The translations under genes were made by a program, and so were the position numbers. Under the pieces are notes generated by a model. It did not search any database. It had not been told where the DNA came from and saw nothing but the letters and a program-made list of their open reading frames with translations. A stretch of 9,509 bases of DNA from Bacillota bacterium (GTDB lineage: Bacteria; Bacillota; Clostridia; Acetivibrionales; DSM-1351). Positions 5,390 to 9,509 of the stretch are shown piece by piece. The stretch's first letter is position 1; every line of letters starts with the position of its first letter. Where the stretch lies: NCBI GenBank assembly GCA_023417285.1, contig JAEZFR010000382.1, positions 1 to 9,509 on the forward strand, in the 5' to 3' direction.

Positions 5390-7198
5390 ATGCCAAGCGA
5401 AAGACAAAAGTATATCAGAAATTTTTGCATTATTGCTCACATAGATCATGGAAAGTCTACACTTGCAGACCGTCTTATAGAACAGACAGGAGTTCTCACA
5501 TCGCGTGAAATGCAGGAGCAGGTACTTGATAACATGGACCTTGAGAGAGAAAGAGGTATTACTATCAAGGCACAGGCAGTTAGAATGGTTTATAAGGCAA
5601 AGAACGGACATGAATATATATATAATCTTATAGATACTCCCGGACATGTAGACTTCAATTACGAGGTATCAAGGAGCCTTGCAGCTTGTGAAGGCGCTAT
5701 CCTTGTTGTTGATGCTGCTCAGGGAATAGAGGCACAGACACTTGCAAATGTTTACCTTGCTCTAGAACACAATCTCGATATAATGCCTGTAATAAATAAG
5801 ATTGACCTGCCAAGTGCACAGCCCGATGTGGTTAAGAAGGAGATTGAAGATGTGATTGGGCTAGAGGCTCATGAGGCTCCTATGGTTTCAGCTAAAAATG
5901 GTCTGAATATTGAAGAGGTTCTTGAGAAGGTTATTGATATGATACCTTGTCCAGATGCTGATGAAAATGCCCCTCTGCGTGCACTGATTTTTGACTCATT
6001 TTATGATAGCTATAAGGGCGTTATCGTTTATATGAGAGTCAAAGAAGGTACTGTCAAGGTAGGCGATACTATAAAAATGATGTACACCAAAAAGGAATTT
6101 TTGGTTACTGAGCTTGGTTACATGCGTCCAGGAGGGCTTGCACCTGCTGATGAGCTGAAGGCTGGCGATGTAGGGTATATTGCTGCCTCTATCAAGAATG
6201 TTAGAGACACCCGTGTGGGGGATACCATTACACTGGCCGACAACCCTGCCAGTGAGCCTCTACCAGGCTATAAAAAGGTTAACTCCATGGTTTTCTGCGG
6301 TATATATCCAGCGGACGGATCTAAGTATGGTGATTTGAGAGATGCACTAGAAAAGCTGCAGCTCAATGATGCTGCTCTTACCTTTGAGCCTGAATCTTCT
6401 GTAGCATTGGGCTTTGGTTTCAGATGTGGATTTTTGGGCTTATTGCATATGGAAATTATCCAGGAAAGACTGGAGCGAGAGTATAATTTTGACCTTGTTA
6501 CTACTGCTCCGAGCGTTATATACAAGATTACAACAACCGATGGAGTGACAAAGAATATTGACAATCCTACAAATCTTCCTCCAGTTACTGAAATAGACTC
6601 AATGGAGGAGCCAATTGTAAAGGCTACAATTATGGTTCCTACAGAGTATGTAGGTAATATAATGGAGCTTTGTCAGGAGAGAAGAGGTCTGTACAAGAAC
6701 ATGTCCTATATAGATGATGGGCGTACAATTCTCACGTATGAAATGCCTCTGAATGAGATAATATATGACTTCTTTGATGCACTCAAATCAAGGACAAAGG
6801 GCTACGCTTCTTTTGATTATGAGCTGATTGGTTACAAGGAATCAGATCTAGTAAAGCTGGACTTAATGCTAAATGGTGAAATAGTAGATGCACTATCCTT
6901 TATCGTTCATAGAGAAAAGGCGGCAACTAGGGGTAGAAGAATAGCCGAAAAGCTCAAGGAATCAATTCCAAGACAGATGTTTGAAATACCAATACAGGCT
7001 TGTATTGGAGGTAAAATAATAGCAAGAGAGACTGTTAAGGCCTTTAGAAAGGACGTTCTTGCAAAGTGCTACGGTGGTGACATTACCAGAAAGAGAAAGC
7101 TGCTAGAGAAGCAGAAGGAAGGTAAGAAACGTATGCGCCAGGTGGGCTCGGTAGAAGTTCCGCAGGAAGCCTTTATGAGCGTTCTGAAGCTTGACTAG
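5390..7198 (+). CDS. lepA: LepA, elongation factor 4 (ribosome-associated GTPase)
   Basis: LepA/EF4 is a translational GTPase that binds the ribosome and affects elongation, back-translocation and 30S assembly. The 602-aa product has the full family length. GTPase motifs are intact: P-loop AHIDHGKST (16-24), switch I ERGITI (54-59), DTPGH (82-86), NKID (136-139) and SAK (167-169). The LepA-specific C-terminal domain is recognisable in ALSFIVHREKAATRGRRIA and CYGGDITRKRKLLEKQKEGK near the end. Start choice: ATG at 5390 has GGAGG 7 bases upstream and gives the canonical MPSERQKYIRNF; an upstream in-frame TTG at 5345 would overlap the promoter -10 and is rejected. It is followed after about 120 bp by hemW, a neighbour pair common in Firmicutes. 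Nothing looks damaged or unusual. Confidence 0.97.
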   Translation: MPSERQKYIRNFCIIAHIDHGKSTLADRLIEQTGVLTSREMQEQVLDNMDLERERGITIKAQAVRMVYKAKNGHEYIYNLIDTPGHVDFNYEVSRSLAACEGAILVVDAAQGIEAQTLANVYLALEHNLDIMPVINKIDLPSAQPDVVKKEIEDVIGLEAHEAPMVSAKNGLNIEEVLEKVIDMIPCPDADENAPLRALIFDSFYDSYKGVIVYMRVKEGTVKVGDTIKMMYTKKEFLVTELGYMRPGGLAPADELKAGDVGYIAASIKNVRDTRVGDTITLADNPASEPLPGYKKVNSMVFCGIYPADGSKYGDLRDALEKLQLNDAALTFEPESSVALGFGFRCGFLGLLHMEIIQERLEREYNFDLVTTAPSVIYKITTTDGVTKNIDNPTNLPPVTEIDSMEEPIVKATIMVPTEYVGNIMELCQERRGLYKNMSYIDDGRTILTYEMPLNEIIYDFFDALKSRTKGYASFDYELIGYKESDLVKLDLMLNGEIVDALSFIVHREKAATRGRRIAEKLKESIPRQMFEIPIQACIGGKIIARETVKAFRKDVLAKCYGGDITRKRKLLEKQKEGKKRMRQVGSVEVPQEAFMSVLKLD

Positions 7199-7220
7199 TG
7201 AAGGAAAACGTATCATTTAA

Positions 7221-7249
7221 TTGACGGATTGCATTAGATGAAATACGAT
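7221..7249 (+). promoter_or_regulatory. Candidate hemW promoter, distal
   Basis: TTGACG (7221-7226) and TACGAT (7244-7249) are 17 bp apart in the lepA-hemW gap. The -10 has two mismatches. hemW may instead depend on read-through from lepA, since no terminator is visible between them. Confidence 0.35.
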
Positions 7250-7271
7250 GATTTGAAGTTTGATAATTTGT

Positions 7272-7300
7272 TTGACACATTCGTTGGTTTACGTTAATAA
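7272..7300 (+). promoter_or_regulatory. Candidate hemW promoter, proximal
   Basis: TTGACA (7272-7277) is a perfect -35 hexamer, followed after 17 bp by the poor -10 TAATAA (7295-7300). It would give a leader of about 13 nt before the preferred hemW start at 7320. Confidence 0.35.
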
Positions 7301-7319
7301 AATGAAATCGGTGACTTAC

Positions 7320-8480
7320 ATGATAGATAAAACTAATAAAAGTATTGGATTATATATTCATATACCATTTTGTAACTCGAAGTGCAGCTACTGTGATTTC
7401 AATTCTTACGCAGGAAAGCTGCAATGGCAGGACAGGTACTTTAAAGCTCTTGAAAAAGAGCTTTCTTTGTATGCTGAAAAGCTAAATGCCATCTATGGAC
7501 ATAGCACTGTTGAGACTGTATTTGTGGGCGGCGGCACCCCGTCTGCCGTCGATGCAGAACATATTTACAACATACTCAACCACTGCAGACGGCAGTTTAA
7601 TATAGGTGCCGCCGCAGAGCTTTCCATGGAAAGCAACCCTGGCACTATGACCGCTGAGAAGCTGCACACATACAAGGAAGCGGGGATTACGCGTATTAGC
7701 ATGGGGTTGCAGGCCGCACAGCCGCATTTGCTTAAATTTTTGGGCAGAAGGCATACTGCAGAGCAATTTATTGAAAGCATACAGCTGGCTAAGCAAGCAG
7801 GCTTTACAAACCTAAATGGGGATGTGATTTTTGGTATTCCGGGTCAGACGATGCTAGATTGGAAAAAAACGCTGGAATTGCTTGTAAGCTTGGAAATTCC
7901 TCACGTATCTGCATATAGTCTCAAAATTGAAGAAGGGACCTTGTTTGGAGATATGTATGAAAGTGGAACTCTGAAACCAGTTGAGGATGAATTGGACAGA
8001 GAGATGTATCATTATGCAATCAAATACCTGAAAGAGCAGGGGCTCAATCACTATGAGCTCTCAAACTTTTCTGCCCCTGGATATGAATGCAAACACAATT
8101 TAATTTATTGGCAGGAAAGAGAGTATATAGGGTTGGGAGCAGGGGCACATTCTTTCTTGAATAATAAGAGATTTTCAAATGAGCCTAAGCTTGAAGCATA
8201 TATTGAGTTGGTTGAAAATGGGCAGAACCCTGTGATAGAGGACATTGAGGTTACCAGAGAGGATGAAATGGCAGAGTATATGTTCCTTGGGCTTAGACTC
8301 ATGAAGGGTGTAAGCGAGAAGGAGTTTGTAAATAGATTTGGTGTGAGTATGTTGAAAAGCTATAATGCTCAGATAGACAAATTAAACAAGGCCGGACTTG
8401 TAAGACTTGACGGTGAAACAGTAAAGCTTACTTCGAAGGGTCTCGACCTTGCAAATATCGTTTTCATGGAATTCGTATAA
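7320..8480 (+). CDS. hemW: HemW, radical-SAM haem chaperone (HemN-like)
   Basis: HemW is a cytosolic radical-SAM protein that carries haem and inserts it into membrane cytochromes; it is often misannotated as coproporphyrinogen III oxidase HemN. The 386-aa product has the iron-sulphur motif HIPFCNSKCSYCDF with C18, C22 and C25. The extra Cys typical of true HemN is absent, as the next residue is Phe. Other family features are GGGTPS (70-75, SAM binding), ESNPGT (104-109) and the C-terminal HemW segment KHNLIYWQEREYIGLGAGAH. Start choice: ATG at 7320 has GGTGA 5 bases upstream and gives a normal family length; in-frame starts at 7260 and 7302 lack a ribosome binding site. It follows lepA on the same strand and converges with the MerR-type gene. 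A chaperone for b-type haem is interesting beside the possible small cytochrome at 2535-2894, but the two are not in one operon. Confidence 0.92.
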   Translation: MIDKTNKSIGLYIHIPFCNSKCSYCDFNSYAGKLQWQDRYFKALEKELSLYAEKLNAIYGHSTVETVFVGGGTPSAVDAEHIYNILNHCRRQFNIGAAAELSMESNPGTMTAEKLHTYKEAGITRISMGLQAAQPHLLKFLGRRHTAEQFIESIQLAKQAGFTNLNGDVIFGIPGQTMLDWKKTLELLVSLEIPHVSAYSLKIEEGTLFGDMYESGTLKPVEDELDREMYHYAIKYLKEQGLNHYELSNFSAPGYECKHNLIYWQEREYIGLGAGAHSFLNNKRFSNEPKLEAYIELVENGQNPVIEDIEVTREDEMAEYMFLGLRLMKGVSEKEFVNRFGVSMLKSYNAQIDKLNKAGLVRLDGETVKLTSKGLDLANIVFMEFV

Positions 8481-8502
8481 GTACTTATTTACCAATTATA
8501 CG
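8474..8502. terminator. Hairpin spanning the convergent hemW and MerR-type gene ends
   Basis: CGTATAA (8474-8480) and TTATACG (8496-8502) form a perfect 7-bp stem over a 15-nt loop. The left arm includes the hemW stop and the right arm is in the last codons of the minus-strand gene. A TTTT run follows on the plus strand. It may work weakly in both directions; a 12-bp palindrome, ATAAGTACTTAT (8477-8488), overlaps it. Confidence 0.4.
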
Positions 8503-9078
8503 TTTTAGCTTACTCGCAAAAGTATTGTTCTTCTTTTCTCTCCACATGGAAAGTGCTCTGTCAACCTCTTGAAAGTGTCTATCTAACTTTAACTCGAGCT
8601 TTCTTGAGCTGTTTTCTACGCAAGCACCCAGCTCAAGCTTTGAACGGGTAATTTCCTTTGAAAAATATTCACGAGTTGCGCTGAACTCAGTTGAGACACT
8701 AGAATATAAATGATCCTTCATACCATTCAGTGCTTCTAAGATAACTCCAAGCTCGTTTGAACTAAGCTGTGTACAGCCTTGTCCAACTACTGCTGGAAGC
8801 TGTTCGTCAGGAGTGATAAAGCCTACGGAGTTTGCTTCGTTAATGTAGCCTTCAGTTGCTAGTATTTTTTTTATTGCCTTAATTTCAAGACCTTCGTCAC
8901 GCATGTTTTTTATCTGATACATTACATTTGCCAATTCGGTAGTGTAATAACGCCTACCTCTTGTATCCTTTGGAATATTCAGATTAAATTCTTTTTCATA
9001 AAATCTTAAGGCATGGTCTGTTACTTTGAGTGATTCACTAAGCTCTGTAATTGAATATTTTTCCTTTAGTATCTCCAT
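8485..9078 (-). CDS. MerR-type HTH protein with helical C-terminal tail
   Basis: A 197-aa DNA-binding protein. Residues 8-75 form a MerR-type winged helix: YSITELSESLKVTDHALRFY is the helix-turn-helix and KDTRGRRYY is the wing. Classic MerR regulators continue into a dimerisation helix and a ligand pocket. Here residues 75-105 are a short linker and 105-190 are charged and helical, likely coiled coil, with no conserved metal-binding cysteine pair. This shape is closer to RacA-like or DUF3967-like chromosome-associated proteins than to a ligand-sensing regulator, but the match is by architecture only. The ATG has GGGAGG 9 bases upstream. It is transcribed from its own predicted promoter (9119-9147), downstream of the RluA-family gene, and its end is 4 bp from hemW. 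Targets are unknown. A conventional transcription factor remains possible. Confidence 0.8.
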   Translation of the reverse strand: MEILKEKYSITELSESLKVTDHALRFYEKEFNLNIPKDTRGRRYYTTELANVMYQIKNMRDEGLEIKAIKKILATEGYINEANSVGFITPDEQLPAVVGQGCTQLSSNELGVILEALNGMKDHLYSSVSTEFSATREYFSKEITRSKLELGACVENSSRKLELKLDRHFQEVDRALSMWREKKNNTFASKLKRIIGK

Positions 9079-9118
9079 TTGCTAATACCTCCCAAAAAAT
9101 TATCTTTGCTCTAAGTTG

Positions 9119-9147
9119 ATATTAGCATGGTTGTAAAAATATGTAAA
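9119..9147 (-). promoter_or_regulatory. Candidate promoter of the MerR-type gene
   Basis: On the minus strand TTTACA (9147-9142) and TAATAT (9124-9119) are 17 bp apart, about 40 bp before the ATG at 9078. Five of six and four of six positions match sigma-A consensus. It lies in the 74-bp gap after the pseudouridine synthase gene. Confidence 0.5.
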
Positions 9148-9152
9148 ATGGC

Positions 9153-9509
9153 TTACGTATCTTTTGATAATATTTCCAAAAGCCTATTGATGTCGTCAGG
9201 GCATGGAGCTACGAATTCTAAGCCCTTTTGGGTTATCGGGTGAATAATTTTTGTGACATTTGAATGCAACGCTTGGCGGGAAATGAATGTATCACAAATA
9301 TCTGAATATAATGTGTCACCAAAAAGAGGGTGACCTATTGCTTTGGAATGCACTCGAATCTGATGAGTTCTACCTGTTTCAAGCTTAAATCTTAATTTTG
9401 CTGCATTGTGGCTAAAGAATGTTTTTTCCACCTCAAAGTGTGTTATTGCTCTCGCTCCAGTGCTGGCTATATGCCTTTCCATGATACTTCCTGGCTTTCT
9501 GTCAATGGG
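9153..9509 (-). CDS. RluA-family pseudouridine synthase, C-terminal part (cut by right edge)
   Basis: These 118 codons are open to the window edge and encode the C-terminal part of a ribosomal RNA pseudouridine synthase of the RluA/RluD family, which converts specific uridines in 23S rRNA (or tRNA) to pseudouridine in the cytoplasm. The fragment begins in PIDRKPGSIMERH and contains the family motif LETGRTHQIRVHSKAIGHPLFGD, quoted here only as the landmark around GRTHQIRVH and GHPLFGD. The catalytic-Asp motif (H-R-L-D-x-x-T-S-G) would lie upstream beyond the edge, so activity cannot be judged. The methionine at 9482 is internal, since the reading frame and family similarity continue upstream. 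Which member it is (RluA, C or D) cannot be decided. The MerR-type gene follows on the same strand after 74 bp. Confidence 0.9.
   Translation of the reverse strand, partial: PIDRKPGSIMERHIASTGARAITHFEVEKTFFSHNAAKLRFKLETGRTHQIRVHSKAIGHPLFGDTLYSDICDTFISRQALHSNVTKIIHPITQKGLEFVAPCPDDINRLLEILSKDT

Noticed and set aside
7260..7319. N-terminal extension of HemW
   Set aside because: No ribosome binding site precedes those starts, the extra residues do not match the family, and candidate promoter elements lie there.

Overview
This window reads as part of an AT-rich, endospore-forming Clostridia-type chromosome. The evidence is a SpoIIP sporulation hydrolase beside lepA and hemW, strong purine-rich ribosome binding sites, TTG starts, and consensus sigma-A promoters. 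The exact genus cannot be fixed from the sequence; a Ruminiclostridium or Clostridium-like organism is an inference.

Left third, minus strand (about 1-3080): a three-gene operon. It starts at a perfect-consensus promoter (-35 and -10 hexamers both exact, 17 bp apart). Just downstream are three near-identical 16-bp palindromes, exactly 34 bp apart, that look like operators. The genes in order are a 119-aa four-helix membrane protein with two His-x13-His pairs (the geometry of a diheme b-type cytochrome), a CydD-like ABC exporter half, and a CydC-like half that runs off the left edge. The two transporter genes are 1 bp apart. I infer a tightly repressed, inducible export and haem or redox module. 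Its regulator is not in the window. This is the most interesting part of the window.

Middle (about 3100-5290): a 395-bp intergenic stretch holds three tandem decamers and a large bidirectional terminator-like inverted repeat. A small minus-strand zinc-ribbon protein with a TTG start follows. Then, on the plus strand, come spoIIP and an unrecognised 89-aa single-pass membrane protein.

Right half (about 5290-9509): lepA (elongation factor 4) has its own promoter region containing a 16-bp direct repeat. hemW (radical-SAM haem chaperone) follows on the same strand. hemW converges, 4 bp apart, with a MerR-type DNA-binding protein that has a helical tail. Upstream of that gene on the minus strand is the C-terminal part of an RluA-family pseudouridine synthase cut by the right edge. 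The usual hrcA-grpE-dnaK continuation after hemW, common in Firmicutes, is absent here.
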